This document shows positions 17,865 through 26,223 of a stretch of 35,516 nt of DNA, one piece after another; within the stretch, counting starts at the first letter, position 1; every line of letters begins with the position of its first letter. The position numbers and the translations under genes are program-made. The notes beneath the pieces were generated by a model that was not told the DNA's origin, made no database searches, and saw only the letters and a program-made list of their open reading frames with translations. The stretch comes from Raskinella chloraquaticus (SeqCode) (GTDB lineage Bacteria > Pseudomonadota > Alphaproteobacteria > Rhizobiales > UBA4765), in NCBI GenBank assembly GCA_002365175.1, contig DEZK01000021.1, positions 1-35,516 on the forward strand, in the 5' to 3' direction.

Positions 17865-18261
17865 TTCACTGCCTTACATAAAGAAAAGAATCTTTTTGAT
17901 GTGATTCTTAGGTTGTGGACAAGACTCGCAGCAATCCCGTCCGCCCGCTTTGCGCCTGCCATCCCACAGCCAGACACACCGCAATGCACAATCGCAAGCG
18001 AATTGATGTGATCAGAACGGATTCAAAACAAATTCTCAAACCATTGATTCTTCGCCAAGAATCGTTATCACACGGACAATCACTAACAAATCGTTAACAC
18101 CAGCGTCCCCCTCCACACAAATCGCGTCTCCTGGGATAGTACACGGTCGCGCGGACTGGATATGTTGATGTTCTGGCATCGACTGGCATAACCTTGCTGG
18201 CAGAGCCGTTTTTATCCCCGCAATCGACACCGCTCAACAACCCTGTGGACAGCACGCCCTC
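17865..18261. other. predicted chromosomal origin of replication (oriC)
   Basis: A 397-base gap without a gene between divergent hemE and the PPDK-regulator gene, the usual alphaproteobacterial oriC location. It contains six GANTC sites (17888, 17903, 17923, 18020, 18046, 18059) in about 176 bases, an AT-rich stretch around 18000-18100, a DnaA-box-like TGTGGACAA at 17914-17922 and weaker candidates at 18212 (TTATCCCCG) and 18244 (TGTGGACAG). TTGATGTGAT occurs twice (17896, 18003), and a perfect hairpin GATTCTT/AAGAATC spans 18046-18063. The minimal origin is inferred, not proven. Confidence 0.8.
17914..17922 (-). promoter_or_regulatory. DnaA-box-like site in oriC
   Basis: TGTGGACAA, read on the minus strand as TTGTCCACA, differs by one base from the consensus TTATCCACA. 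It lies next to three GANTC sites upstream of hemE. Confidence 0.55.
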
Positions 18262-19116
18262 ATGCCTCAGACGGGACGCAGCTTCTTCCATCTCCACCTC
18301 GTCTCCGATGCAACAGGAGAGACGCTGATGGCTGTCGCGCGCGCTGCAGCTGCTCAATATACCGACACGCGCGCCGTCGAGCATGTTTATCCGCTCGTGC
18401 GCAGCGACAAGCAGATGGACCGCGTGCTCAGTGAAATCGAAGCGGCGCCGGGGATCGTGCTCTACACCATGATTGACAATGACCTGTCGCAACGGCTTCA
18501 GGAATTCTGCCGCCAGCAGGCCTGTCCGTGCGTGTCCGTTCTCGACCCGGTGCTTGACATTTTCCGCTCCTATCTCGGTATGACGTCAACGCCGCGCGCC
18601 GGCGCCCAGCACGTGCTCAATGCCGAATATTTTCGTCGCATCGACGCTCTGAATTTTACCATGCTGCACGATGACGGCCAGTTGGCCGAAGACCTCAACC
18701 AGGCCGATGTCGTGCTCTTAGGCATTTCGCGGACGTCAAAAACGCCAACCTCGATCTATCTTGCCAATCGCGGCGTCAAAACGGCCAATATACCCCTGGT
18801 TCCGGATATTCCCCCTCCCCATCAGCTGTTTTCCCTGACGCACCCCCTGGTCGTCGGGCTTGTCGCCTCGCCTGATCGTATTGTGCAGATCCGCCAGAAC
18901 CGCCTGGAGGCACTGAGTGCCGACACCGCCCAGACGGCTTATGTCGACCGCCTCTCGGTCGGTCAGGAGATCGCCCAGTCACGGAAACTCTGCGCTGATA
19001 ATGGCTGGCCGTTGCTCGATGTGACACGCCGCTCCATCGAGGAAACCGCCGCCGCCATCATCTCTCTGCTGCAGGCGCATCAACAGGCAAATACGGCCCC
19101 GGATTATACGAGATGA
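18262..19116 (+). CDS. pyruvate,phosphate dikinase regulatory protein (DUF299 kinase/pyrophosphorylase)
   Basis: A 284-residue bifunctional Ser/Thr kinase-pyrophosphorylase that inactivates and reactivates pyruvate,phosphate dikinase or PEP synthetase. The start FFHLHLVSDATGETL and the P-loop-like GISRTSKT (154-161, in LLGISRTSKTPTSIYLA) are diagnostic. So are NIPLVPDIPPPHQLF and the final VTRRSIEETAAAII. It begins directly next to the predicted oriC, matching the RP001-type gene position in alphaproteobacteria. The stop overlaps maf (ATGA). A dikinase gene is not in the window, so the target must be elsewhere. Confidence 0.95.
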   Translation: MPQTGRSFFHLHLVSDATGETLMAVARAAAAQYTDTRAVEHVYPLVRSDKQMDRVLSEIEAAPGIVLYTMIDNDLSQRLQEFCRQQACPCVSVLDPVLDIFRSYLGMTSTPRAGAQHVLNAEYFRRIDALNFTMLHDDGQLAEDLNQADVVLLGISRTSKTPTSIYLANRGVKTANIPLVPDIPPPHQLFSLTHPLVVGLVASPDRIVQIRQNRLEALSADTAQTAYVDRLSVGQEIAQSRKLCADNGWPLLDVTRRSIEETAAAIISLLQAHQQANTAPDYTR

Positions 19117-19718
19117 ATCCTGTCCCACCCTTTATACTGGCGTCAAAAAGCGCTATTCGCGCCAAAATGCTGAGTGACGCGGGTCTTGCGATCGAGCTTG
19201 TGCCAAGCACGATCGATGAGAGAGCAGTCGAGGCACCGGCCATGGAGCGCGGCGCTTCGCCGGCCGCTATCGCCGCTCTCCTGGCGTGTGAAAAGGCGCT
19301 TGATGTCAGCCGGCACAAGCCCGGGCGCGTTATTATTGGCGCAGACCAGACATTGGCGCTCGGGCAGCGCCGCTTTTCAAAGCCGCTTGATCGCGCCTCG
19401 GCGCGCGAGCAACTCTGCACGCTGAGGGGCGCCACCCATACCCTCGCCTCCGCCGCAGCCCTGGCGCGGGATGGCGAGATACTCTGGCAGGGGGTCGATG
19501 ACGTTCGTTTGACAATGCGTCATTTCTCTGACGCCTATCTCGACGCCTATCTCGACGCGATGGGCGCGCGTGTCACGACTACAGTTGGCGGCTATGAGCT
19601 GGAAGGCCTGGGCATTCAGCTCTTCAGCGCCATTGACGGCGATTATTTCACCATTCTCGGCTTGCCCTTGCTGATGTTGCTGGCGGCTCTGCGCGATAAC
19701 CGGCTTTTGCCGACATGA
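19113..19718 (+). CDS. maf: Maf-like nucleoside triphosphate pyrophosphatase
   Basis: A 201-residue Maf/Ham1-fold protein that hydrolyses non-canonical or modified nucleoside triphosphates. The N-terminal substrate loop is ILASKSAIRAKMLSDAG, and VIIGADQTLAL and SKPLDRASAREQL follow. VGGYELEGLGIQLFSAIDGDYFTILGLPLLMLLAAL is the characteristic C-terminal half. It is coupled to the upstream regulator by an ATGA overlap and is followed by coaE after 10 bases. aroE, which lies between maf and coaE in many relatives, is absent here. Confidence 0.93.
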   Translation: MNPVPPFILASKSAIRAKMLSDAGLAIELVPSTIDERAVEAPAMERGASPAAIAALLACEKALDVSRHKPGRVIIGADQTLALGQRRFSKPLDRASAREQLCTLRGATHTLASAAALARDGEILWQGVDDVRLTMRHFSDAYLDAYLDAMGARVTTTVGGYELEGLGIQLFSAIDGDYFTILGLPLLMLLAALRDNRLLPT

Positions 19719-19728
19719 GACAGTAGAT

Positions 19729-20316
19729 ATGATTGTGCTTGGTCTGACCGGCTCGATCGGCATGGGAAAATCAACAACGGCCGGCTTTTTCCGTGAGGCG
19801 GGAATCGCCGTTCATGATGCTGATCAGACCGTTCACGATCTCTATCACAATGAAGCCGTGCCGGTGATCGCCAGCGCTTTCCCCGAGACGATTGTCAATC
19901 AGCGTGTCGACCGGGATCGCCTGCGTCAGGCCGTCATCGGCAAGCCGGAAGCCCTCGCTACCCTCGAATCACTCATCCATCCCCTGGTTCACGACAGGGA
20001 GCGGATGTTTCTTGCCCGCCAAACGGCTGGCGGGGCGCCGCTCGCGGTTCTCGATATACCACTCCTCTTCGAAACGCGCGGCGATCGGCGCTGCCACGCC
20101 GTCCTCGTCGTCACCGCGCCGCCAGACATCCAGCGCCAGCGCGTCATGGCCCGCCGCGACATGACGAGCGCGAATTTCGAAGCGCTTCTGGCCAAACAGA
20201 TGCCGGATGCGGAAAAACGACAACGTGCTCATTTCGTCATCGATACCAGCCGTGGCCTTGAAGCGGCGCGGCGGGGTGTTCATGATCTTGTTCGTCTGTT
20301 CTGCGGCCGTTCCTGA
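19729..20316 (+). CDS. coaE: dephospho-CoA kinase
   Basis: A 195-residue P-loop kinase for the last step of coenzyme A synthesis. P-loop GLTGSIGMGKST lies near the N-terminus, followed by the DADQTVHDLY substrate segment, LESLIHPLVHDRER, LDIPLLFETRGDRRCHAVLVVTAP and the RQRVMARRDMTSANFEALLAKQMPDAEKRQRAHFVIDT lid and nucleobase region. All expected features are present. It lies 10 bases after maf and 23 bases before dnaQ. Confidence 0.97.
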   Translation: MIVLGLTGSIGMGKSTTAGFFREAGIAVHDADQTVHDLYHNEAVPVIASAFPETIVNQRVDRDRLRQAVIGKPEALATLESLIHPLVHDRERMFLARQTAGGAPLAVLDIPLLFETRGDRRCHAVLVVTAPPDIQRQRVMARRDMTSANFEALLAKQMPDAEKRQRAHFVIDTSRGLEAARRGVHDLVRLFCGRS

Positions 20317-20339
20317 CAAGCCGCGCGCCCGGAGCCGTC

Positions 20340-21023
20340 ATGCGTGAAATCGTCCTTGACACTGAAACGACCGGGCTATCGCCCGCCCAGGGTGACCGCC
20401 TGGTGGAAATCGGCTGTGTTGAGCTCGTTAACCGCTTCGTCACCGGGCGCCATTACCACACCTACATCAATCCGCATCGCGACATGCCACCCGGCGCCTT
20501 CGCCGTCCACGGCCTGTCCGCAGAATTCCTGGCCGACAAGCCGAGCTTTAGTGCTGTGACGGCTGATTTTCTGGCCTTTATTGGTGACGACCCGCTGGTC
20601 ATCCATAACGCCGATTTCGATATGGGTTTCATCAACGCCGAACTCGAGCGCGCCGGTTTGACCGCACTGCCGTCTGACCGGGCCGTCAACACCCTCATTC
20701 TCGCCCGCCGCAAACATCCAGGCGTCTCCAATCGTCTGGACGATCTGTGCCAGCGCTATGGCATCGACAATTCACGCCGCACCAAACATGGCGCGCTGCT
20801 CGACGCCGAGCTTCTGGCCGAGGTCTACATCGAGCTGATCGGTGGGCGCCAGACCAGTATGAGCCTTGACAGCGGGCCGGTACCCGACCGCGAGCTGTCA
20901 TCAACCCGCCAACCCCGCCCGGCTGCCGCCATCCGTCTGCTGACACAAGAGGAGCTCGCCGCCCACGCCACTTTCATCGCGACGCTGGGTGAAAAAGCCC
21001 TGTGGAAGAAATACACCGATTGA
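20340..21023 (+). CDS. dnaQ: DNA polymerase III epsilon subunit (3'-5' proofreading exonuclease)
   Basis: A 227-residue DEDDh exonuclease. ExoI is IVLDTETTGL (Asp7, Glu9), ExoII is HNADFDMGFINAEL, and ExoIII is TKHGALLDAELLAEVYIEL with the catalytic His and Asp. The C-terminal tail (about 180-227) is the flexible region that contacts the polymerase alpha subunit. It is the last gene of the regulator-maf-coaE-dnaQ operon and converges on secB across 6 bases. Confidence 0.97.
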   Translation: MREIVLDTETTGLSPAQGDRLVEIGCVELVNRFVTGRHYHTYINPHRDMPPGAFAVHGLSAEFLADKPSFSAVTADFLAFIGDDPLVIHNADFDMGFINAELERAGLTALPSDRAVNTLILARRKHPGVSNRLDDLCQRYGIDNSRRTKHGALLDAELLAEVYIELIGGRQTSMSLDSGPVPDRELSSTRQPRPAAAIRLLTQEELAAHATFIATLGEKALWKKYTD

Positions 21024-21029
21024 TGAGCC

Positions 21030-21518
21030 TCACGCCGTGCCGACAGCCGGACCCACGCCATCATCGCTCATGCGGCGCTGGTAAAGCGCCACAAAATCGA
21101 TCGGATCGATGAGGAGCGGCGGAAAACCGCCATTGCGTGTCGCATCGGCGATGATCTGGCGTGCGAACGGAAACAGTAACCGTGGGCATTCGATCAGAAT
21201 GACGGCACGCAACTCTTCATCGACCAGGCCGGCAATACGAAAAATTCCCGCATAGAGCACTTCGGCCAGAAACATGACGTCCTGTCCCAGCATCGCCTTC
21301 ACTTCAATAGCAAGCTCCACCTCGAAATTCTGGGCTTCGATCTGCCGGGCGTTGACATTGACCTGGACGTTGATCTGCGGCCCCCCCTGAGGCGGCGCGG
21401 TTGCAAGGATTTTTGGCGAATTCGGGCTTTCGAAGGACAGATCTTTCACATATTGCGCCAGAACATTCAGGGTGGCCTGACCTGCCGGCGGCGCGCCTGC
21501 GCCATGTTGATCGCTCAT
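21030..21518 (-). CDS. secB: protein-export chaperone SecB
   Basis: A 162-residue tetrameric chaperone that keeps preproteins unfolded and delivers them to SecA. Motifs are LNVLAQYVKDLSFESPNSP, FEVELAIEVKA, FLAEVLYAGIFRI, CPRLLFPFARQIIADATRNGGFPPLLIDPIDF and a short C-terminal tail. Length and order are those of alphaproteobacterial SecB. It is followed upstream (5') by a 162-base gap without a gene and then fxsA on the same strand. Confidence 0.97.
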   Translation of the reverse strand: MSDQHGAGAPPAGQATLNVLAQYVKDLSFESPNSPKILATAPPQGGPQINVQVNVNARQIEAQNFEVELAIEVKAMLGQDVMFLAEVLYAGIFRIAGLVDEELRAVILIECPRLLFPFARQIIADATRNGGFPPLLIDPIDFVALYQRRMSDDGVGPAVGTA

Positions 21519-21680
21519 GTACGGGACTTTCCTGCGCCTTCTCCAGGCTTTCCAATGACAGCTTCTGTGTGCTGCGCGCCAAACCAGGCCGCGAGCGGTA
21601 CCATGGACTGACGCCCACGGCCAAATCTCTCACACAGCGCGGCCGTTGAGGCAACCAAGGTCAACAAATTTACCAGCTTT

Positions 21681-22112
21681 TCAGCGCTGCCACTTATTGT
21701 CCTCTGGCGCGGCGTCGATGTGGCGGTAGGCGGTGCGGTCAAGGTCGATGGTTTTGTCGCGTGGCGCGTCATGCGCCCTGCCGGCCACCCAGCCGCGCGC
21801 GCCACCCAGCAGCATGGTCAGCGCCACGACATCGCTCAAAAACCCCGGAATGATCAACAACAGGCCAGCCAGGACCGGGCGCGACAATCCGCCTATCCGA
21901 TGATTGAAAGGCTGGTTCCCCTGCGATTGCCGGCGCAAGCTTGCCAGGAGTTCGCGGCTGGAATGGCGGATAAGCCTCACCCCTAAAAATGCTCCCAGCA
22001 TGAGCAAGCCAATCGTCATCAGCCAGCCGAGAATGGATGCGACAAAGGCAATCGACATGAGCTCGGCTACCGGGCTCGCCAGCGCAAGAAACAGAACTAC
22101 TCGACCCGACAT
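21681..22112 (-). CDS. fxsA: FxsA family membrane protein
   Basis: A 143-residue inner-membrane protein of the FxsA family, whose overproduction in E. coli relieves phage T7 exclusion by F; its normal role is unknown. Two or three hydrophobic segments flank PVAELMSIAFVASILGWLMT and PVLAGLLLIIPGFLSDVVAL, the conserved core. The frame starts at 22133, but ATG 22112 has a GAGAAGG site and matches homologues. It diverges from timA across 222 bases with no gene. Confidence 0.85.
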   Translation of the reverse strand: MSGRVVLFLALASPVAELMSIAFVASILGWLMTIGLLMLGAFLGVRLIRHSSRELLASLRRQSQGNQPFNHRIGGLSRPVLAGLLLIIPGFLSDVVALTMLLGGARGWVAGRAHDAPRDKTIDLDRTAYRHIDAAPEDNKWQR

Positions 22113-22334
22113 CGCGCCTTCTCCATCATCCATCTGCGCTCAACATAGTGACCGGGATAGGGCGCTGCGCCCCCGGCGTGGAAGAAACCACCATGTTTTC
22201 GCAATTGTGATCGCTGCGGGATGGTTTATGCTCGCGCAGCATGGATTGCCGGCGTGCTGACCACTTGGCCGCACCGCCCCGGCACCCTACATTGAAGAGG
22301 GCGATCAGCCCGACCCATCGCGATGTGAGACATC

Positions 22335-23042
22335 ATGGATCTCTATACACTTCTTTTTCTGGTGATTGCGGTTTTCCTTATATTCCGCCTGCGCAGCGTC
22401 TTTGGCCGGCGCACCGGCCATGAACGACCGCCGGTCGAGCGCCGTGTGCGGCCCGATCCCACGGCTGAACCGGCGAACAACAAAGTTGTACCGCTGCCAA
22501 CCCGCGCGCTCCCCCGTCACATCGAGCCACCACCACGAACCGAGCCAGCGGACGTCGCGGATGTCGTTCACAAATTGCCAAACACCACGCCGGCCATCGA
22601 CGCTGCGCTTAACCAGCTGATGCGCGCGGATACTCATTTCACACCGGCCGGATTTGTCACAGGCGCGCGCGCTGCCTATGAAATGATCGTCGCAGCCTTT
22701 GCCAGCGGTGATCGCCAGACATTGAAGCCGCTTTTGTCGAAGGACGTCTATGATGGCTTTGACGCGGCGATCAGCGAGCGTGAAAAGGCCGGCCATACGG
22801 TCGAATCGAGCTTTATCGGACTTGACGCAGCCGATATCACCGAGGCGGCACTACGCGGCTCCAACGCCCAGATCACCGTCCGTTTTGTTGCAAAGATGAC
22901 CCAGGCAACGCGTGATAATACGGGTGCGGTGGTAAGCGGCGAGCCGACCAAAGTGGCCGAGATCACCGATATCTGGACCTTTGCCCGCGATATCGCCGTT
23001 CGTGATCCCAATTGGCGGCTGATTGCGACCGGGCCGGCCTGA
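22335..23042 (+). CDS. Tim44-domain protein (TimA-like)
   Basis: A 235-residue protein with one N-terminal transmembrane segment (LYTLLFLVIAVFLIFRL), a Pro/Arg-rich linker (about 20-75), then a Tim44/MBA1-like domain with FTPAGFVTGARAAYEMIVAAFASGDRQTLKPLLS, YDGFDAAI and the final DIWTFARDIAVRDPNWRLIATG. In alphaproteobacteria this protein is linked to envelope protein handling and is related to the mitochondrial import factor Tim44. smr follows after 39 bases. mltA, often found between the two in relatives, is absent. Confidence 0.88.
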   Translation: MDLYTLLFLVIAVFLIFRLRSVFGRRTGHERPPVERRVRPDPTAEPANNKVVPLPTRALPRHIEPPPRTEPADVADVVHKLPNTTPAIDAALNQLMRADTHFTPAGFVTGARAAYEMIVAAFASGDRQTLKPLLSKDVYDGFDAAISEREKAGHTVESSFIGLDAADITEAALRGSNAQITVRFVAKMTQATRDNTGAVVSGEPTKVAEITDIWTFARDIAVRDPNWRLIATGPA

Positions 23043-23081
23043 GACAGAGCCGCAGCCTGGCACATCATCGGGGAGCAACCC

Positions 23082-23633
23082 ATGCCATCGCGCCCCCCAC
23101 GGCCGCCGCCGAAAGATCACGCGGTGTGGGATGTCTATACTGAACAGGTGACGCCGCTTCACCCGCGGGTGAAGCGGATGCGCCAGCCGACACCGCCTAA
23201 AGTCGCTCCGGCGCCGCTTGACGGCCCTCCCGCAACGGCGCCTCCACCGCTCCCTGTCGGCAAGCCCATCGCCGCACCGCTGCCAACCGAACTTGATCGT
23301 CTGACGCGCCGTCGCGTTCGGCGCGGCGATCAGGCGATCGATGAGCGCATCGACCTTCACGGCCTGACACAGGTGCTGGCCCATCGCCAGCTGCTGACCT
23401 TCCTGCAATCTGCCCAGGCGCGCGGCGCCCGCCTTGTGATGGTCATCACCGGCAAGGGTCGGAGCGATGGCGATGGAGAAGGTCGCGGAACCGGCGTCCT
23501 GCGCCGCGCCGTGCCGCTATGGCTCGAAGAACCGGCGTTCCGCGTCCTTGTCGTTGCGGTCTCGTCGGCGGCGCGCCTTCATGGCGGCGAGGGTGCGCTT
23601 TATCTGCGCCTGAGACGCCCACGCCAGGGCTGA
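23082..23633 (+). CDS. Smr-domain protein
   Basis: A 183-residue protein with a proline-rich N-terminal half (about 40-70) and a C-terminal Smr domain (about 90-180). The domain motifs are IDLHGLTQVLAHRQLLTFL and VITGKGRSDGDGEGRGTGVLRRAVP. Smr domains act as nicking or RNA-cleaving endonucleases. No MutS domains are attached, so this is the stand-alone type. The start is ATG 23082, with a GGGAG site. It probably forms an operon with timA and is convergent with hslU. Confidence 0.9.
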   Translation: MPSRPPRPPPKDHAVWDVYTEQVTPLHPRVKRMRQPTPPKVAPAPLDGPPATAPPPLPVGKPIAAPLPTELDRLTRRRVRRGDQAIDERIDLHGLTQVLAHRQLLTFLQSAQARGARLVMVITGKGRSDGDGEGRGTGVLRRAVPLWLEEPAFRVLVVAVSSAARLHGGEGALYLRLRRPRQG

Positions 23634-23666
23634 CGCCGGCCAATGCACCCTGTTGCAGCACCAGAT

Positions 23667-24971
23667 TCACAGAATATAGCGTGACAGATCGGCGTTTCCG
23701 GCAAGCATCGACAATTCTTTTTCGACCAGCGCCTCATCGATGATGATCGTCTCCCCGGCGCGATCGGTGGCAGTGAAGGAAATCTCGTCCAGTACCCGCT
23801 CCAGCACTGTGTGCAGGCGGCGGGCGCCGATATTTTCGATCGTTGAATTGATCGACACGGCGATGCGGGCGAGCGCCGAGATGGCGCTGGCGTGAAAATC
23901 AAGCCGCACCCCTTCTGTTGCCAGCAAGGCTGTCGCCTGTTTGATGAGGCTTGCTTCCGTGTCCGTCAGGATGCGCTCGAAATCGGCTGCCGTGAGCGGT
24001 TTCAGCTCCACCCGGATCGGCAATCGTCCCTGCAATTCCGGGAGTAAATCCGATGGTTTGGCGACATGGAAGGCGCCCGAGGCGATGAACAGGATATGGT
24101 CGGTTTTGACCGAGCCGTATTTTGTCGCAACAATTGTACCCTCGATCAGGGGCAGCAGATCGCGCTGCACGCCCTCGCGCGATACGTCAGGGCCACTTCG
24201 CCCGTCACGCCCGCAAATCTTGTCGATCTCATCAAGAAAAACGATGCCATTATCCTCAACCGCTTTTAAGGCATCGCGAATGATATGGTCATTGTCGAGA
24301 AGCTTGTCGGCCTCCTCCTCCACCAGGATCGGTTGCGCCTCCTTCACGCTCAGGCGGCGCGATTTCGGCTTGTGGGTAAAGAGCTTCCCCAGCGTCTCCT
24401 GAAAATTGGCGATGCCGATCTGTCCGCCCATGCCGGGAAGATCAAACGCGCCGATGGCCGGTGCACTCCCCTGCACCTCGATTTCGATCTCTTTATCCGC
24501 CATGTCGCCATCGCGCAGCCGGCGGCGGAAACTTTCGCGCGTCGCTGTCGAGGCATTGGCGCCGACGAGGACATCCAGCACTCTTTCTTCGGCGTGAACG
24601 GCAGCCTTTGCCGCGACAAAACGGCGGCGCTCGTCGCGCGTGAGGCCGATCGCCACCTCGACGAGATCGCGGATGATCTGCTCGACATCACGCCCGACAT
24701 AACCGACTTCGGTGAATTTGGTTGCTTCGATCTTGAGGAAGGGCGCACCCGCAAGCCGGGCCAGCCGGCGGGCGATTTCGGTCTTGCCTACTCCCGTCGG
24801 GCCGATCATCAGGATGTTTTTCGGCATCACCTCCTGTTTCAGCGCCCCCGTCAGCTGCTGGCGGCGCCAGCGATTGCGCAGCGCGATTGCCACCGCCCGC
24901 TTGGCGTCATTCTGGCCGACGATATATCGGTCGAGTTCCGAGACGATCTCGCGCGGTGAAAAGGCGGTCAT
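23667..24971 (-). CDS. hslU: HslU, ATPase subunit of the HslUV protease
   Basis: A 434-residue AAA+ unfoldase that feeds substrates to HslV. P-loop GPTGVGKT is at 57-64, Walker B is IVFLDEIDKI, the pore-loop and I-domain region is near 100-230, and sensor and arginine-finger segments such as PELQGRLPIRVEL follow. The C-terminal tail RYIL docks onto HslV. The ATG overlaps the hslV stop (ATGA), so the pair is translationally coupled in the order hslV-hslU. Confidence 0.98.
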   Translation of the reverse strand: MTAFSPREIVSELDRYIVGQNDAKRAVAIALRNRWRRQQLTGALKQEVMPKNILMIGPTGVGKTEIARRLARLAGAPFLKIEATKFTEVGYVGRDVEQIIRDLVEVAIGLTRDERRRFVAAKAAVHAEERVLDVLVGANASTATRESFRRRLRDGDMADKEIEIEVQGSAPAIGAFDLPGMGGQIGIANFQETLGKLFTHKPKSRRLSVKEAQPILVEEEADKLLDNDHIIRDALKAVEDNGIVFLDEIDKICGRDGRSGPDVSREGVQRDLLPLIEGTIVATKYGSVKTDHILFIASGAFHVAKPSDLLPELQGRLPIRVELKPLTAADFERILTDTEASLIKQATALLATEGVRLDFHASAISALARIAVSINSTIENIGARRLHTVLERVLDEISFTATDRAGETIIIDEALVEKELSMLAGNADLSRYIL

Positions 24972-25513
24972 GTGTCGAGGCTCTCCACCGTCAGCTGGCC
25001 ATTGGTATAAACGCAGATGTCAGCGGCAATCGCCATGGCCTTGCGCGCCACCGCCTCCGCATCCTCCGGCCCGTCGAGAAGCGCAAGGGCTGCGGCAAGC
25101 GCGAAATTTCCGCCTGAACCGATGCCCATGGCGGCTTTGTCGGGCTCCAGCACGTCGCCATTGCCCGAGAGCACCAAAGTAACCTGGGCGTCGCCAACGA
25201 GCATCATCGCCTCCAGCCGGCGCAGATAGCGATCACTGCGCCAATCCTTGGCGAGTTCGACGCAAGCGCGTGTCAATTGGCCGGGATATTGCTCCAATTG
25301 CTTTTCCAGCCGCTCAAACAGGGTGAAGGCGTCCGCCGTCGCGCCGGCAAAGCCGCCGATCACCCCCCCACCGGCGAGCCGCCTGACCTTGCGCGCATTG
25401 TGCTTGATTACCGTCTGGCCGAGGCTCACCTGACCGTCCCCGGCAATCACCAGCCGCCCGCTCTTGCGCACTGCCAGGATGGTCGTTCCGTGAAAGCTGC
25501 TTGCGTCGGCCAT
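24968..25513 (-). CDS. hslV: HslV, peptidase subunit of the HslUV protease
   Basis: A 181-residue proteasome-like peptidase of the N-terminal-nucleophile class. The catalytic Thr is in HGTTILAVRK. The sequence reads M-A-D-A-S-S-F-H-G before Thr10, so a short propeptide must be removed to expose the active Thr, as is usual in alphaproteobacterial HslV. ADAFTLFERLEKQLEQYP and GIGSGGNFALAAA are conserved. It is the first gene of the hslVU pair and is divergent from a secreted L,D-transpeptidase. Confidence 0.97.
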   Translation of the reverse strand: MADASSFHGTTILAVRKSGRLVIAGDGQVSLGQTVIKHNARKVRRLAGGGVIGGFAGATADAFTLFERLEKQLEQYPGQLTRACVELAKDWRSDRYLRRLEAMMLVGDAQVTLVLSGNGDVLEPDKAAMGIGSGGNFALAAALALLDGPEDAEAVARKAMAIAADICVYTNGQLTVESLDT

Positions 25514-25540
25514 ATACTCGTTCCATTCTGTCGATTACTT

Positions 25541-25570
25541 TGGACATAGATTATTAATCATAATTGTCCA
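25541..25570. promoter_or_regulatory. AT-rich inverted repeat in the hslV / L,D-transpeptidase divergent region
   Basis: TGGACA at 25541-25546 and TGTCCA at 25565-25570 form a 6-base inverted repeat. An off-centre inner palindrome GATTATTAATC lies at 25549-25559 between the arms. The region is far richer in AT than its surroundings and sits in the promoter space of two divergent genes, so it may be an operator. No specific factor can be named. Confidence 0.4.
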
Positions 25571-25635
25571 CGGCTTGGAGTCGAATGTCACGGTATGTAA
25601 ATGCCAATCCAGGTTGCGTGCTGAAGGGGATGGGT

Positions 25636-26223
25636 ATGAATTTGGTCAAATTCGGGTTTCTCGTACTGGTTTTCTCCATTCTCGGGCCGCATTTTTCAAA
25701 AGCAGCCGTTGATGTCCGCGTTGATCTGACGAACCAGCGCATGACCGTGACGAGCGATGATGGGGTTGTCCACCAATGGGTGATTTCATCAGGCCGCAGC
25801 ACGCACCGCACACCCACCGGCCGCTACCGTGCCCAATGGCTCGACCGCACCCACCGCTCGTCGCGCTATCAGAACGCGCCGATGCCTTATTCGGTGTTCT
25901 TTCGCGGCAATTACGCCATTCATGGCACCAATCAGGTCCGCGCCCTGGGCCAGCCGGCATCCCATGGCTGCATCAGGCTGCATACGGCCAATGCCGCCAA
26001 GCTCTTTGCCCTCGTGCAGAAGCATGGCTTGAGGCAGACCTCGATCACCATCAGCGGTGGTGTGAAAGGCAAGGTAAGCAATAACCGCCTGGCATCGGCG
26101 AAAACCGTGCCCGGAAAAGCAAAAGTAACAAGCGGCGCCCCCCATGACGCGCCGGCGCAGAAGGCGCCGGGCTATGGATTGCGTCTTGATGGGGCAGGCG
26201 CCGGGCCGCCCTATGCCGGCTAG
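25636..26223 (+). CDS. secreted L,D-transpeptidase (YkuD domain)
   Basis: A 195-residue protein with an N-terminal signal peptide (MNLVKFGFLVLVFSILG..., likely cut after SKA) and a YkuD catalytic domain. Active-site residues are His96 in AIHGTNQV and Cys112 in ASHGCIRLHTANA (with His110). The C-terminal tail (about 150-195) is Lys/Ala/Pro/Gly-rich and probably flexible. It should form 3-3 cross-links or attach proteins in the periplasm. ATG 25636 is preferred because AAGGGG lies 6 bases upstream; ATG 25585 and 25564 are in frame. The TAG stop is formed by the adjacent repeat. Confidence 0.92.
   Translation: MNLVKFGFLVLVFSILGPHFSKAAVDVRVDLTNQRMTVTSDDGVVHQWVISSGRSTHRTPTGRYRAQWLDRTHRSSRYQNAPMPYSVFFRGNYAIHGTNQVRALGQPASHGCIRLHTANAAKLFALVQKHGLRQTSITISGGVKGKVSNNRLASAKTVPGKAKVTSGAPHDAPAQKAPGYGLRLDGAGAGPPYAG

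Noticed and set aside
19532..19555. 12-base tandem repeat in maf giving DAYLDAYLDA
   Set aside because: As I recall, related Maf proteins have a similar Asp/Ala/Tyr/Leu-rich pattern at this place, so it is probably normal sequence rather than a recent duplication.
24285..24959. 224-codon plus-strand frame opposite hslU
   Set aside because: Antisense to the AAA+ core of hslU, no motif of its own.
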